A stretch of 64,000 bases of DNA from Streptomyces alboniger (GTDB lineage: Bacteria; Actinomycetota; Actinomycetes; Streptomycetales; Streptomycetaceae), in assembly GCF_008704395.1 (NCBI RefSeq), contig NZ_CP023695.1, forward strand, positions 930,001 through 994,000. Reading direction: 5' to 3'. The position numbers and the translations under genes are program-made. Below the pieces are notes generated by a model. That model was not told where the DNA came from. It worked only from the letters and a program-made list of their open reading frames with translations, and did not search any database. Shown here one piece after another: positions 1 to 9,875 of this stretch (positions are counted from its first letter, which is position 1; each line of letters opens with the position of its first letter).

Positions 1-1221
<1,221 letters not shown>

Positions 1222-1390
1222 AGCGTGAGCGGCATCTCACGGCACGGGCTGGTTCGGGCGGACTGGGGCTGGCTCGGGCTGGCAGGGGCCGGCTCGGGCG
1301 GGCGAACGCCATGTCCGAATCCCGCCAGCCGCCGCCTCGCGCGGGACGCAGACTGGACTCCAGTCACCCAGCGCACCCAAGGAGAGTCCG

Positions 1391-1888
1391 ATGACCGTCT
1401 ACACGACGACAGACAGCCCGCTGGGCGAGTTGCTGCTGGTGGGCGAGGCATCGGCCACCGCCAAGGGCGGCACCGCGCTCGCCTCGCTGTCCATGCCGGG
1501 CCAGAAGGGCGCGGCCGTCGTCCTGGACGGCTGGACCCGCGACGACGACGCGTTCGAGGCGATCGCCGCCCAGCTGCGTTCGTACTTCGCCGGGAGCCTG
1601 ACCCACTTCGACATCGAGTACGCCGCCGGGGCGGGCACCGCCTTCCAGCGCAAGGTCTGGGACGCCCTGGACACGGTCCCCTACGGCACCACGACCACCT
1701 ACGGGCGCCTCGCGGAACAGCTGGGCCTGTCCCGGGCCGCGGTCCGGGCCCTGGGCACGGCCATCGGCCGCAACCCGCTGCTCGTCGTGCGCCCCTGCCA
1801 CCGGGTGATCGGCGCCGACGGCTCCCTGACCGGGTACGCGGGCGGCCTGGAGCGCAAGCGCCACCTGCTCGACCTGGAAGCGGCATGA
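1391..1888 (+). CDS. ogt: methylated-DNA--protein-cysteine S-methyltransferase
   Basis: A 165-aa protein of the usual Ogt length. It removes O6-alkyl groups from guanine by suicidal transfer to its own cysteine. The C-terminal domain carries the family signature with the acceptor Cys136 in PCHRVI, followed by the GYAGGLERK loop; the helix-turn-helix region has VPYGTTTTYG. The ATG is preceded by AAGGAGAG at good spacing. Its stop overlaps the next start (ATGA), so it is translationally coupled to a 2OG-Fe(II) oxygenase. The two probably form a small DNA-alkylation response operon. Nothing is odd apart from its location next to the P450/ACP cassette. Confidence 0.93.
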   Translation: MTVYTTTDSPLGELLLVGEASATAKGGTALASLSMPGQKGAAVVLDGWTRDDDAFEAIAAQLRSYFAGSLTHFDIEYAAGAGTAFQRKVWDALDTVPYGTTTTYGRLAEQLGLSRAAVRALGTAIGRNPLLVVRPCHRVIGADGSLTGYAGGLERKRHLLDLEAA

Positions 1889-2604
1889 CCAGCGCGCGGG
1901 CGATCACGGCGGCGGTCGACGCGGCCGACTGGACCGCGCTCGCCACCGAGCTGGACACGCACGGCTGCGCGCTCACACCGCGGCTCATCGACCCCGCCGA
2001 GTGCCGCCGGATCGCGGGGCTCTACGACGACGCGGCCCGGTTCCGCTCCACGGTCGACATGGCACGCCACCGCTTCGGCTCCGGCCGGTACCGCTACTTC
2101 ACCCATGACCTCCCCCGCCCGGTGGCCGCACTGCGGGCGGCCCTCTACCCCCACCTGCTGACCGTGGCGCGCGACTGGGCGGCCCGCCTGGGCCGCCCGG
2201 CGCCCTGGCCCGACTCCCTCGACGAGTGGCTGGCGCGGTGCCACGCGGCCGGCCAGGCCAAGTCCGCGCAGATCCTGCTGCGCTACGAGGAGGGCGACTG
2301 GAACGCCCTGCACCGCGACCTCTTCGGCGACCTGGTCTTCCCGCTCCAGGTCGTCATCGGCCTGGACGAGCAGGGCGCCGACTACACGGGCGGCGAGTTC
2401 CTGCTGGTCGAGCAGCGCCCTCGGGCACAGTCACGCGGCACGTCGACCGTCCTGAAGCAGGGTCACGGCCTGGTCTTCACCACCCGCGACCGCCCCGTCC
2501 GCTCGGCGCGCGGCTGGTCGGCGGGCCCGGTGCGCCACGGCGTCAGCGTGGTGCGCTCGGGCCTGCGCAGGTCGCTCGGGCTGGTCTTCCACGAAGCTGC
2601 CTAG
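1885..2604 (+). CDS. 2OG-Fe(II) oxygenase (Oxygenase-NA type)
   Basis: A 239-aa protein whose ATG at 1885 overlaps the ogt stop codon. The double-stranded beta-helix core shows the iron motif HxD in LHRDLFGD. A distal HG in VRHGVSVVRSG and following arginines fit the second iron histidine and the 2-oxoglutarate anchor. The segment GADYTGGEFLLVEQRPR is typical of the small DNA-damage-linked 2OG oxygenases that neighbour or fuse to Ada/Ogt. I infer a role in oxidative removal of alkyl lesions or regulation of that response; the substrate is not shown by the sequence. The gene converges on the P450 gene across a 62-bp gap. Confidence 0.82.
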   Translation: MTSARAITAAVDAADWTALATELDTHGCALTPRLIDPAECRRIAGLYDDAARFRSTVDMARHRFGSGRYRYFTHDLPRPVAALRAALYPHLLTVARDWAARLGRPAPWPDSLDEWLARCHAAGQAKSAQILLRYEEGDWNALHRDLFGDLVFPLQVVIGLDEQGADYTGGEFLLVEQRPRAQSRGTSTVLKQGHGLVFTTRDRPVRSARGWSAGPVRHGVSVVRSGLRRSLGLVFHEAA

Positions 2605-2666
2605 GCCCCTGCCCAGGCCCTTGGCCAGACGTCGGCAGCACCGGCTGGCTGACGCGCGGCCGTGTC

Positions 2667-3917
2667 CTACAGCGGGGGGCGTCTGGTGAGGCGGACGCGG
2701 AGACGCTGGACACGGCGGGCCACGAAGCCGCATCCATAGGTCACCCGGTCCTCGGCCAGCTCGGGTCGGCCGCGCAACAGGGCGGGGAGCATGAGCTGTG
2801 CTTCCAGCCGGGCAAGAGGCGCCCCCAGACAGAAGTGGGGTCCGAGGCCGAACGCGAGGTGTCTGCCGGTGCGCCGAAGGTCCAGGCGGTGGGGATCGGC
2901 GTAGACGCCGGGGTCCCGGTTGGCGGCGTTGAGCATCAAGGTGAGGATCGTCCCTCGGGGGACTCGGGTGTCACCCACCTCGGCCTCGGTGAGCGCGGTG
3001 CGCACCGCGATGTGAACGGGCGGGTCATAGCGCAGCAGCTCCTCCACGGCCGTGGCCATGGGAGCGGCGTCGCAGCCGGTGGCCTCCAGGCGGTCGCGCT
3101 CCTCGGGATGGCGGAACAGGGCGTACAGGCCGTTCGCGATCAGCCCCACCGTCGTTTCGTACCCCGCGGCGATGATCTGTCCACACGTGGCGACCGCCTC
3201 GCTCAGCGGTACGGGACCCTCTCCCCGCGCGCCACCGTGGGCCAGGGAGCTGATGACGCTGGCACCGCAGTCCTCGGGAGGACGGCGCAGCACCTGGGTG
3301 AAGATCCGGACGAAGTCGGTGCGGGCCCGGGCGATGCGCGACCGGGTAGCGGGATCGGTGGGCTGTTGCGGCTCGGTGCCCCGCACGAGGAGTTCCGCGA
3401 TCTCCTCGAAGCGGCGCTCGTATCCAGGTGGCAGGCCCAGCACCTCCGAGAGCACCGAGGCCGCCAGCGGTCTCGCGAGGTCGGCGACGACGTCCGCCTC
3501 ACCTCGTCGCCAGGCCTGGTCGATCAGCTCGGCGACACGCTGTTCCGTCCTGGGACGGAGCTGGTCGGTGGCCCGGGCGGTGAAGGCGTTGCTGACCTGG
3601 CCCCGCTGGCGGTCGTGAGCGGGCGGGTCGGTGAGCAGGAAGGAGCGCGCGGGCACGCCGTAGCCCGTGATGTCGCGAGCCGTGGCTGCCCCGTGCCCGA
3701 ACCGTGGATCACGCAGCACGGCGGCGCACTCGGCGTAACCGAGGAGCACCAGCGCACCCGAGGGAAGTCGGTAGACGGGGCCGTGCCGGCTGCGCAGGCG
3801 TTCAGTGAAGTGGTTCGGGTCGTCGCGATAGGCCTCACTGAAAATATCGAAGGGTGCTTGCTCCGCGATGCGGTCGGCCCAGGAGACAGGGACGGCGGCG
3901 GTGCGCGTGTTCTCCAT
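2667..3917 (-). CDS. cytochrome P450
   Basis: A 416-aa soluble bacterial class I P450. It has the I-helix oxygen-activation motif AAGYETT, the K-helix ExxR (EELLRYDPP) and the heme loop FGLGPHFCLGAP with the axial thiolate Cys363. It needs ferredoxin and ferredoxin reductase, neither of which is nearby. It is divergent from the ACP/KAS/desaturase operon with 192 bp between starts, so a fatty acyl-ACP or its product is a plausible substrate; BioI-type P450s are known to act on acyl-ACP. No Shine-Dalgarno is visible. TACTGT at 3925-3930 (reverse strand) stands 7 nt before the ATG, compatible with a leaderless mRNA. Substrate is inferred from context only. Confidence 0.93.
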   Translation of the reverse strand: MENTRTAAVPVSWADRIAEQAPFDIFSEAYRDDPNHFTERLRSRHGPVYRLPSGALVLLGYAECAAVLRDPRFGHGAATARDITGYGVPARSFLLTDPPAHDRQRGQVSNAFTARATDQLRPRTEQRVAELIDQAWRRGEADVVADLARPLAASVLSEVLGLPPGYERRFEEIAELLVRGTEPQQPTDPATRSRIARARTDFVRIFTQVLRRPPEDCGASVISSLAHGGARGEGPVPLSEAVATCGQIIAAGYETTVGLIANGLYALFRHPEERDRLEATGCDAAPMATAVEELLRYDPPVHIAVRTALTEAEVGDTRVPRGTILTLMLNAANRDPGVYADPHRLDLRRTGRHLAFGLGPHFCLGAPLARLEAQLMLPALLRGRPELAEDRVTYGCGFVARRVQRLRVRLTRRPPL

Positions 3918-4067
3918 AGCGAGGACAGTAGGGGCTGCTCACCGGCCCCGGTCGTCATCACGGGGCCCTGGCTGCCGCCGGGCAGCCGCAGTGATTCACC
4001 CCATCGCGGGGATTGTCGCCGGCCCGAGGGTGTGTTTGGCCGCAGGGCTCCGACGAGGCCGGTACCA

Positions 4068-4079
4068 AGGTGGCCACCT
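4068..4079. promoter_or_regulatory. palindrome upstream of the ACP gene
   Basis: AGGTGGCCACCT is a perfect 12-bp palindrome about 30 bp before the ACP start, in the divergent P450/ACP intergenic region. It may be an operator for the cassette. No cluster-situated regulator gene is present, so this rests on symmetry and position only. Confidence 0.3.
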
Positions 4080-4109
4080 CATGATCCTCACGATCACCGG
4101 AAGGCCGAC

Positions 4110-4403
4110 GTGACCACCTCGGAAGCACCCTTCACCGAAGAATCGCTGAAGACGATCGTCGTCGAACAGTTCGAGATCCCCGCAGACCGACTGGCGGAGG
4201 ACGCCACCCTTGAGGCTCTGGGCCTCGATTCCCTGGGACTTCTGGAACTCCTGGTGGCCATCGAAGCCCAGACGCACAAGGAGATCTCCACCCTCGACCT
4301 GCCGATCACCCCCGGTATGCCGTACAGCGAGGCAGCGCGGGTCGTGATCCAGGCCGTGGCGGACGCCCCCGTCGTCGGCGCCGGTGACCTGGTCCCCGAA
4401 TGA
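4110..4403 (+). CDS. acyl carrier protein
   Basis: A 97-aa ACP. The phosphopantetheine attachment motif is LGLDSLGLLELL with Ser41, followed by an acidic helix II as in FAS/type II PKS carriers. The GTG start at 4110 is chosen because AAGG sits 5 nt upstream and the frame before it is not coding-like. The C-terminus overlaps the next gene (ATGA at 4400-4403), so ACP and ketosynthase are translationally coupled, implying that they work as a pair. It is distinct from a housekeeping fabD/H/acpP/F locus because malonyltransferase and KAS III are absent. It is probably a dedicated carrier for the acyl chain handled by the neighbouring ketosynthase, desaturase and P450. Confidence 0.88.
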   Translation: MTTSEAPFTEESLKTIVVEQFEIPADRLAEDATLEALGLDSLGLLELLVAIEAQTHKEISTLDLPITPGMPYSEAARVVIQAVADAPVVGAGDLVPE

Positions 4404-5620
4404 ACGCGTCGGCGGAGATCGCTGTCACCGGCATCGGTCTGGTCACCGCAGCCGGGGTGGGCGTCCCCGACACGTGGCGGCGTCTGTGCGAAGGCACCTC
4501 GACCGCGGCGCCGGACCCCGGACTCACGGGCCTGCCCGTTCCCTTCGCCTGCCGTGTCCCCGCCGCACCCGTCAAGGCGGCCGCACCCGGTCTTGCCTGG
4601 CGAGCGGACCCGTTCATCAGCTTCGCGGTGGCGGCCGCCCGGGAAGCCGTCACCGACGCGGGCCTGGATCAGGACGCCTGGGACGCGCCCCGCGTGGCGG
4701 TCGTCATCGGCGTGGGCGGCACGACCCACGACCACTCACCGGCCACGTGTACTGCCATGGACAAGGGCCGCTTCCAGGCCATCCCGCCCACACTCGTGCC
4801 GCGCAGCGCGCCCAACATGGCCGCCGGATACGTCGGCATGCTGCTGAGCGCCCAGGGCCCCACCTTCTGCACCAGCACGGCATGCGCGTCGGGAGCGACC
4901 GCCATCGGGACCGCCGCCCTGCTCCTGCGCGCGGGGATGTGCGACATCGCCATCGCCGGCGGGAGTGAGAGCGCGAGTCCGGTCACCTCGGCGGCCTTCT
5001 GGCGCATGGGGGCGCTGTCCACCCGAACCCACGACCCGGCCGGCGCCTCCCGCCCCTTCGACTCCGAACGCGACGGATTCGTTCTGGGCGAGGGCGCGGG
5101 CGTCCTCGTCCTCGAACGCGCCTCCCACGCCCGCGCCCGCCGGGCCCGCCCCTACGCGCTGCTGACCGGGTACGGCGCGACCGGCGACGCCTACCACGCC
5201 ACGGCACCGCACCCGGAGGGCGTGGGCGCGCAGCGTGCGGTGCGCGCCGCCCTCGCCGACGCCGGCCTCTCCCCGCAGGACATCGACCACGTCAACGCGC
5301 ACGCCACCTCGACGACGCTCAACGATCGCGTGGAAGCCCGCGCGCTGCACGGCGTTTTCGGCACGCCGCCGCCGGTCACCGCCACGAAGAGCGTCCTCGG
5401 GCATTCCCTGGGCGCGGCCGGAGCCATCGAGGCGGCGGTCAGCGCGCTCACGCTGAGGCACCAGCTGATCCATCCGACCGCCAACCTCGACCAGCCCGAG
5501 ACCGGCATCGACTTGGACGTGGTGACCAAGGTTCCCCGGCCGCAGCGCATGCGAGCGGTGGCCACCACGTCATTCGGCTTCGGGGGGCAGAACGCCGCCC
5601 TGGTCTTCCAGGGCTGCTGA
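4400..5620 (+). CDS. beta-ketoacyl-ACP synthase II-like (KAS II / FabF family)
   Basis: A 406-aa elongating ketosynthase. The Cys-His-His triad is complete: Cys162 in CTSTACASGA, His301 in VNAHATSTTLND and His335 in SVLGHSLGAAGA, with the conserved Lys330. It is therefore a true elongating KAS and not a chain-length factor or a KSQ decarboxylase. It condenses malonyl-ACP with an acyl-enzyme. Coupled to the upstream ACP and 30 bp ahead of an acyl-ACP desaturase, it probably extends a dedicated fatty acyl-ACP. Absence of a KAS-beta partner argues against aromatic type II PKS. A second cellular FabF is presumably encoded elsewhere in the genome. Confidence 0.9.
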   Translation: MNASAEIAVTGIGLVTAAGVGVPDTWRRLCEGTSTAAPDPGLTGLPVPFACRVPAAPVKAAAPGLAWRADPFISFAVAAAREAVTDAGLDQDAWDAPRVAVVIGVGGTTHDHSPATCTAMDKGRFQAIPPTLVPRSAPNMAAGYVGMLLSAQGPTFCTSTACASGATAIGTAALLLRAGMCDIAIAGGSESASPVTSAAFWRMGALSTRTHDPAGASRPFDSERDGFVLGEGAGVLVLERASHARARRARPYALLTGYGATGDAYHATAPHPEGVGAQRAVRAALADAGLSPQDIDHVNAHATSTTLNDRVEARALHGVFGTPPPVTATKSVLGHSLGAAGAIEAAVSALTLRHQLIHPTANLDQPETGIDLDVVTKVPRPQRMRAVATTSFGFGGQNAALVFQGC

Positions 5621-5650
5621 ACCAGCCGCCCGCGCCAAGGAGCTGCCGCG

Positions 5651-6598
5651 ATGTCCCTCCCCACGCCACGCCCCCACACCCGTGGCCAGATCGACATCCT
5701 CACCGAACTCGAACCCGGCGTCGAGCGTCGCCTCGACAGGCATCTGGCCACGGCTCGTGAATGGTTCCCGCACACCTACATTCCGTGGTCGCAGGCCCGC
5801 GACTTCGACGGCCCGCTGGACGGATCCCCCTGGCGTCCGGCCGACTCCCCCCTTCCGGATGCCGTACGTGACGCGCTGGTCGTCAACCTCCTGACCGAGG
5901 ACAACCTGCCCAGCTATCACCACGAGATCCACGGCCAGTTCGGACGCGAGGGAGCCTGGCTCAGCTGGCTGCACCGGTGGACGGCCGAGGAGGCCCGCCA
6001 CGCCGACGCTCTCCGCACGTACCTGCACGCGCGCCGGGCCGTCGACCCCGTACGTCTGGAACGCGACCGCATGCACCACGTCTCGGCCGGCTATCGGAGC
6101 GAACACTCCGACGTTCCGCACGCGCTGGCCTACGTGATGGTGCAGGAGATGGCCACCCGGCAGGCCCACCGCAACACCGGCCGTGCCTGCGGCGATCCAC
6201 TGGGCGAGCAGCTCATGAGCCGCATCGCCGCCGACGAGAACCTGCACATGCTCTTCTACCGTGATCTGTGCGCCGACGGTCTCGACCTCGCACCCGACCT
6301 CTTCACCCAGGCTGTCACCGACGTCATCTGCGACTTCACCATGCCGGGTCACGGCATCCCCGGCTTCCGCACCCGTGCCGCCCGCATCGCCGTCTCCGGT
6401 ATCTACGACCTCGCCACCCACCGCGACCAGGTCCTGCGTCCCCTGCTGCACTCCCTCCGCCTGATGGAACGGACCGGCCTCGGCCCGCGGGGAGAGCAAG
6501 CGCTCGACCGTCTCGGCCGCCATCTCGAACAGCTCGACGCACAAGCGGAACGCTTCCGTCAACGCAGCAGCGCCGTCCGGCTCCCACCGCGCACCTGA
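5651..6598 (+). CDS. soluble acyl-ACP desaturase (diiron)
   Basis: A 315-aa protein of the stearoyl-ACP desaturase (DesA-type) family. It introduces a cis double bond in an ACP-bound acyl chain using O2 and reduced ferredoxin. All six diiron ligands can be placed: Glu83 (LTEDNLPSYH), Glu114/His117 (AEEARH), Glu166 (VQEMATR) and Glu196/His199 (DENLHM). The ATG at 5651 has GGAG in AAGGAGCTGCCGCG upstream. It lies 30 bp after the KAS gene in the same operon. The ACP partner gene in the operon makes an ACP-bound substrate very likely. Position and geometry of the double bond cannot be read from sequence. Confidence 0.88.
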   Translation: MSLPTPRPHTRGQIDILTELEPGVERRLDRHLATAREWFPHTYIPWSQARDFDGPLDGSPWRPADSPLPDAVRDALVVNLLTEDNLPSYHHEIHGQFGREGAWLSWLHRWTAEEARHADALRTYLHARRAVDPVRLERDRMHHVSAGYRSEHSDVPHALAYVMVQEMATRQAHRNTGRACGDPLGEQLMSRIAADENLHMLFYRDLCADGLDLAPDLFTQAVTDVICDFTMPGHGIPGFRTRAARIAVSGIYDLATHRDQVLRPLLHSLRLMERTGLGPRGEQALDRLGRHLEQLDAQAERFRQRSSAVRLPPRT

Positions 6599-6630
6599 CG
6601 GGCTCCGCGCCGACGCGGTGAGCGGCACGC

Positions 6631-7296
6631 TCAGGGCCCGCCCGGCCCGTCCTCCCCGAGGCCGCTCACCCGCAGCGTGATGTTCAGCCGCCCGGTCAGG
6701 CCCAACTCCGGCGGCGCCGTGCCGGGCAGCACCCGCGGTACCCCGTGGTACGCCAGACGGGACGGCCCCCCGAAGACCACGAGATCACCGCTGCGCAGCT
6801 CGATGTCCGTATACGGCTTCGTCCGCGTCCGCGGGTTCCCGAAGCGGAAGACGCACGTATCGCCGAGGCTCAGCGACACCACGGGGGCGCCGGACTTCTC
6901 GTCGCTGTCGCGGTGCATGCCCATGCGGGCGTCGGCGTCGTAGAAGTTGACCAACGCGATGTCGTACGCCTCCTCACCTTCGAACCCGGCCGCCTCGGCC
7001 GCCGAACGGCCCAGTGCGGCGAGCCACGACGGCATCGGTTTCACCGGCGCCCCGTCCCCGTCGACGGCTTCGCGCGCGTACCCGTACGGAAACCAGTGCC
7101 AGCCGAGGCCGAACTGCCGCGCCGTCATCGTGCCGCCCCCGGGCGTCCTGACCAGCCGCAGCCCCGCGGGCGGCTTCGCCCACCGCCGGCACGCCTCGAC
7201 CAGCCGCAGCTGCGCCGGCGGTGTCAGCCAGTCCGGTAGGTGCACGGCCCCCGGGCCGATGTCGGTGCGGGCCCGGGGGAACAGCTCATCCGCCAC
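6631..7296 (-). CDS. alkB: alpha-ketoglutarate-dependent DNA dioxygenase AlkB
   Basis: A 221-aa AlkB-family protein that oxidatively demethylates 1-methyladenine and 3-methylcytosine in DNA. The iron-binding HxD is in MGMHRDSDE. The second His is in LAYHGVPRV, and the 2OG-binding arginines are in GRLNITLRV. Its start overlaps the 3' end of the phosphoketolase gene by 11 bp on the same strand, so it is likely co-transcribed. It converges on the desaturase gene with a 32-bp gap. With ogt and the 2OG oxygenase it gives three alkylation-repair genes flanking the P450/ACP cassette. Confidence 0.9.
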   Translation of the reverse strand: MADELFPRARTDIGPGAVHLPDWLTPPAQLRLVEACRRWAKPPAGLRLVRTPGGGTMTARQFGLGWHWFPYGYAREAVDGDGAPVKPMPSWLAALGRSAAEAAGFEGEEAYDIALVNFYDADARMGMHRDSDEKSGAPVVSLSLGDTCVFRFGNPRTRTKPYTDIELRSGDLVVFGGPSRLAYHGVPRVLPGTAPPELGLTGRLNITLRVSGLGEDGPGGP

Positions 7297-9658
7297 TGGT
7301 GTGCGGCCACGTCCAGTCGGCCACCTCGGGCAGGTCGGTGCCGTGCTCGCGGATCCAGGCGTGGTGGCGCGTACGGGCGTCGGTCATCGCCTGCCGCACG
7401 GCCGTGGCACGGACGGCGAGGCCCGGCACGCGGTCGATGACGTCCATGACGAGGCGGTACCGGTCGAGGTCGTTGCGGACGACCATGTCGAACGGCGTGG
7501 TCGTCGTGCCCGCCTCCTTGTACCCGCGTACGTGCAGGTTCGCGTGCCCGGTGCGGCGGTAGGCGAGCCGGTGGATCAGCCACGGATAGCCGTGGTAGGC
7601 GAAGATCACGGGCCGGTCCCTGGTGAACAGCGCGTCGAACTCGGAGTCGGGCATGCCGTGCGGATGCTCCTCGCGGGGCATCAGGCGGGCGATGTCGACG
7701 ACGTTGACGACGCGGACGGCCAGCTCGGGCAGCAGCTCCCGCAGCAGCCCCGCGGCGGCCAGGACCTCCTGCGTCGGCACATCACCCGCGCATGCCAGGA
7801 CCACGTCGGGATCGCGCGTGCCGTCGTCCGTGCCCGCCCACTCCCAGACGCCCGCGCCGCGCGCGCAGTGGGCGCGGGCCGCGTCGAGGGAGAGCCAGTC
7901 GAAGCAGGGCTGCTTCCCCGCGACGACCACGTTCACGTAGTCGCGGCTGTCCAGGACGTGCTCGGTCACCGAGAGCAGGGTGTTGGCGTCCGGCGGCAGA
8001 TAGACGCGTACGACGTCGGGACTCTTGTTGAGCACGTGGTCCACGAAGCCGGGATCCTGGTGCGAGAAGCCGTTGTGGTCCTGGCGCCACACGTGCGAGG
8101 TGAGCAGGTAGTTGAGGGACGGCACCGGCGCGCGCCACGGCAGGGACCGCGAGGTCTTCAGCCACTTGATGTGCTGGTTGACCATCGAGTCGACGATGTG
8201 GACGAACGCCTCGTAGCAGGAGAACAGGCCGTGGCGGCCGGTGAGCGTGTAGCCCTCCAGCCAGCCCTGGCACAGGTGTTCGGAGAGGACCTCCATGACG
8301 CGGCCGTCGCGGGCGAGGTGCTCGTCGGTGTCGAGGGTCCGCTCCTGCCAGGCCTTGCCCGTGGCGCCGTACAGCGCGCCGAGCCGGTTGGACTCGGTCT
8401 CGTCGGGGCCCACGACACGGAAGTCGCGGCGCCGCGCCGTGTCGGCCATGACCTGGGCGAGCAGCTCGCCGGCGACCCGGGTCGGCTCGTGCGAGGTCGC
8501 GCCGGGCTCGTCGACCGTGACGGCGAAGCGCTCCAGCGGCGGCAGGGGGAGCGGGCGGCTGAGCAGGCCGCCGTTGGCGCGCGGGGTGGCGCCGAGGCGG
8601 CGCTCGCCCTCGGGCACGCACGTCAGGACATCCTCCGTGGGGCCGCCCTCCGCGTCGAAGAGTTCGTCGGGGCGGTAGGAGCGCAGCCACTGCTCCAGCT
8701 GCCGCAGGTGGCCCGGGTTCTCGCGGACTTCGGAGAGCGGCACCTGGTGGGAGCGCCAGGTGTTCTCGACGGGCACTCCGTCCACGGTCCGGGGGCCGGT
8801 CCAGCCCTTGGGGGTGCGCAGCACGATCACGGGCCAGCGGTGCCGGGTGTGCGCGCCGCCGCTGCGGGCCGCCCGCTGGAGGGCGGCGATCCGGTCCAGC
8901 GCCTGGTCCATGGCCTCGGCCATCGTGTGGTGGACCGTGAGGGGGTCGTCGCCCGCGACGTACAGGGGCTCGTGGCCGTAGCCCTTGAGCAGCGCGTCCA
9001 GTTCGGCGTCGGGGAGCCGGGCGAGCAGCGTCGGGTTGGCGATCTTGTAACCGTTGAGGTGGAGGATCGGCAGGACCGCGCCGTCGTGCACGGGGTCGAG
9101 GAACTTGTTGGAGTGCCAGGAGCCCGCCAGCGGCCCCGTCTCGGCCTCGCCGTCGCCGATCACGCAGGCCACGACCAGGCCGGGGTTGTCGAAGGCGGCT
9201 CCGTACGCGTGCGCGAGGGAGTAGCCCAGCTCGCCGCCCTCGTGGATCGAGCCGGGCGTCTCGGGCGCGACGTGGCTCGGCACACCGCCGGGGAACGAGA
9301 ACTGACGGAACAGCCGCGCCATGCCCTCCGCGTCCCGGGTCACGGCCGGATACCTCTGCGTGTAGCTGCCCTCCAGCCACGCGTTGGCAAGCACGGCGGG
9401 CCCGCCGTGGCCGGGCCCCCACACGCACAGCGCGTCCAGGTCGCGCTCCTTGATGACGCGGTTGAGGTGGGTGTGCACGAGGTTGAGGCCGGGTGAGGTG
9501 CCCCAGTGGCCCAGCAGGCGCGGCTTGATGTGCTCGGGCCGCAGGGGCTCGGTCAGCAGAGGGTTGCCCATCAGATAGATCTGGCCGACGGACAAGTAGT
9601 TGGCGGCACGCCAGTGTGCGTCGAGTGCCGCCAGGTCCTCCTTCGCCATGGGCGCCAT
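7286..9658 (-). CDS. xfp: phosphoketolase (xylulose-5-P / fructose-6-P)
   Basis: A 790-aa thiamine-diphosphate enzyme of normal family length. It cleaves xylulose 5-phosphate (and often fructose 6-phosphate) with phosphate to acetyl phosphate plus glyceraldehyde 3-phosphate (or erythrose 4-phosphate). Recognisable stretches are [36 protein letters not shown], the ThDP segment [20 protein letters not shown] and [15 protein letters not shown]. The ATG at 9658 is followed in frame by a second Met (MAPMAKED), so the exact start is uncertain by three residues. A following alkB overlaps its stop. Acetate kinase is not in the window. Confidence 0.95.
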   Translation of the reverse strand: MAPMAKEDLAALDAHWRAANYLSVGQIYLMGNPLLTEPLRPEHIKPRLLGHWGTSPGLNLVHTHLNRVIKERDLDALCVWGPGHGGPAVLANAWLEGSYTQRYPAVTRDAEGMARLFRQFSFPGGVPSHVAPETPGSIHEGGELGYSLAHAYGAAFDNPGLVVACVIGDGEAETGPLAGSWHSNKFLDPVHDGAVLPILHLNGYKIANPTLLARLPDAELDALLKGYGHEPLYVAGDDPLTVHHTMAEAMDQALDRIAALQRAARSGGAHTRHRWPVIVLRTPKGWTGPRTVDGVPVENTWRSHQVPLSEVRENPGHLRQLEQWLRSYRPDELFDAEGGPTEDVLTCVPEGERRLGATPRANGGLLSRPLPLPPLERFAVTVDEPGATSHEPTRVAGELLAQVMADTARRRDFRVVGPDETESNRLGALYGATGKAWQERTLDTDEHLARDGRVMEVLSEHLCQGWLEGYTLTGRHGLFSCYEAFVHIVDSMVNQHIKWLKTSRSLPWRAPVPSLNYLLTSHVWRQDHNGFSHQDPGFVDHVLNKSPDVVRVYLPPDANTLLSVTEHVLDSRDYVNVVVAGKQPCFDWLSLDAARAHCARGAGVWEWAGTDDGTRDPDVVLACAGDVPTQEVLAAAGLLRELLPELAVRVVNVVDIARLMPREEHPHGMPDSEFDALFTRDRPVIFAYHGYPWLIHRLAYRRTGHANLHVRGYKEAGTTTTPFDMVVRNDLDRYRLVMDVIDRVPGLAVRATAVRQAMTDARTRHHAWIREHGTDLPEVADWTWPHTSGG

Positions 9659-9875
9659 GAGGTCTCCTCGCGAGGGTCGGGGGTGCCGCGGGATCCGCGG
9701 GTACGTGGCTGGGGCGCGGGTTCCACGGGAGCGCCGGGTCAGTCGTGCGGAACGGACCGGCCTCGGTTCTCCTCCCCCGACGCTGCCATCGCCCCGGCGC
9801 CGCCGCGAACGCTGGGCGGCCCCGAGAGGGACCGTCCGGCCCCGGGCCTGCGGGCCCGCGCGGCACGGGCGGGCC

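Noticed and set aside
2667..6598. Aromatic type II polyketide synthase cluster
   Set aside because: There is no chain-length factor, ketoreductase, cyclase or aromatase. The single KAS has the full elongating triad and is paired with an acyl-ACP desaturase.
5651..6598. Ribonucleotide reductase small subunit or ferritin-like protein
   Set aside because: The diiron ligand spacing (E83, E114xxH117, E166, E196xxH199) and the neighbouring ACP fit an acyl-ACP desaturase better.
6947..9496. An 849-codon plus-strand open frame opposite phosphoketolase
   Set aside because: A shadow of the xfp gene in high-GC DNA with no recognisable domain.
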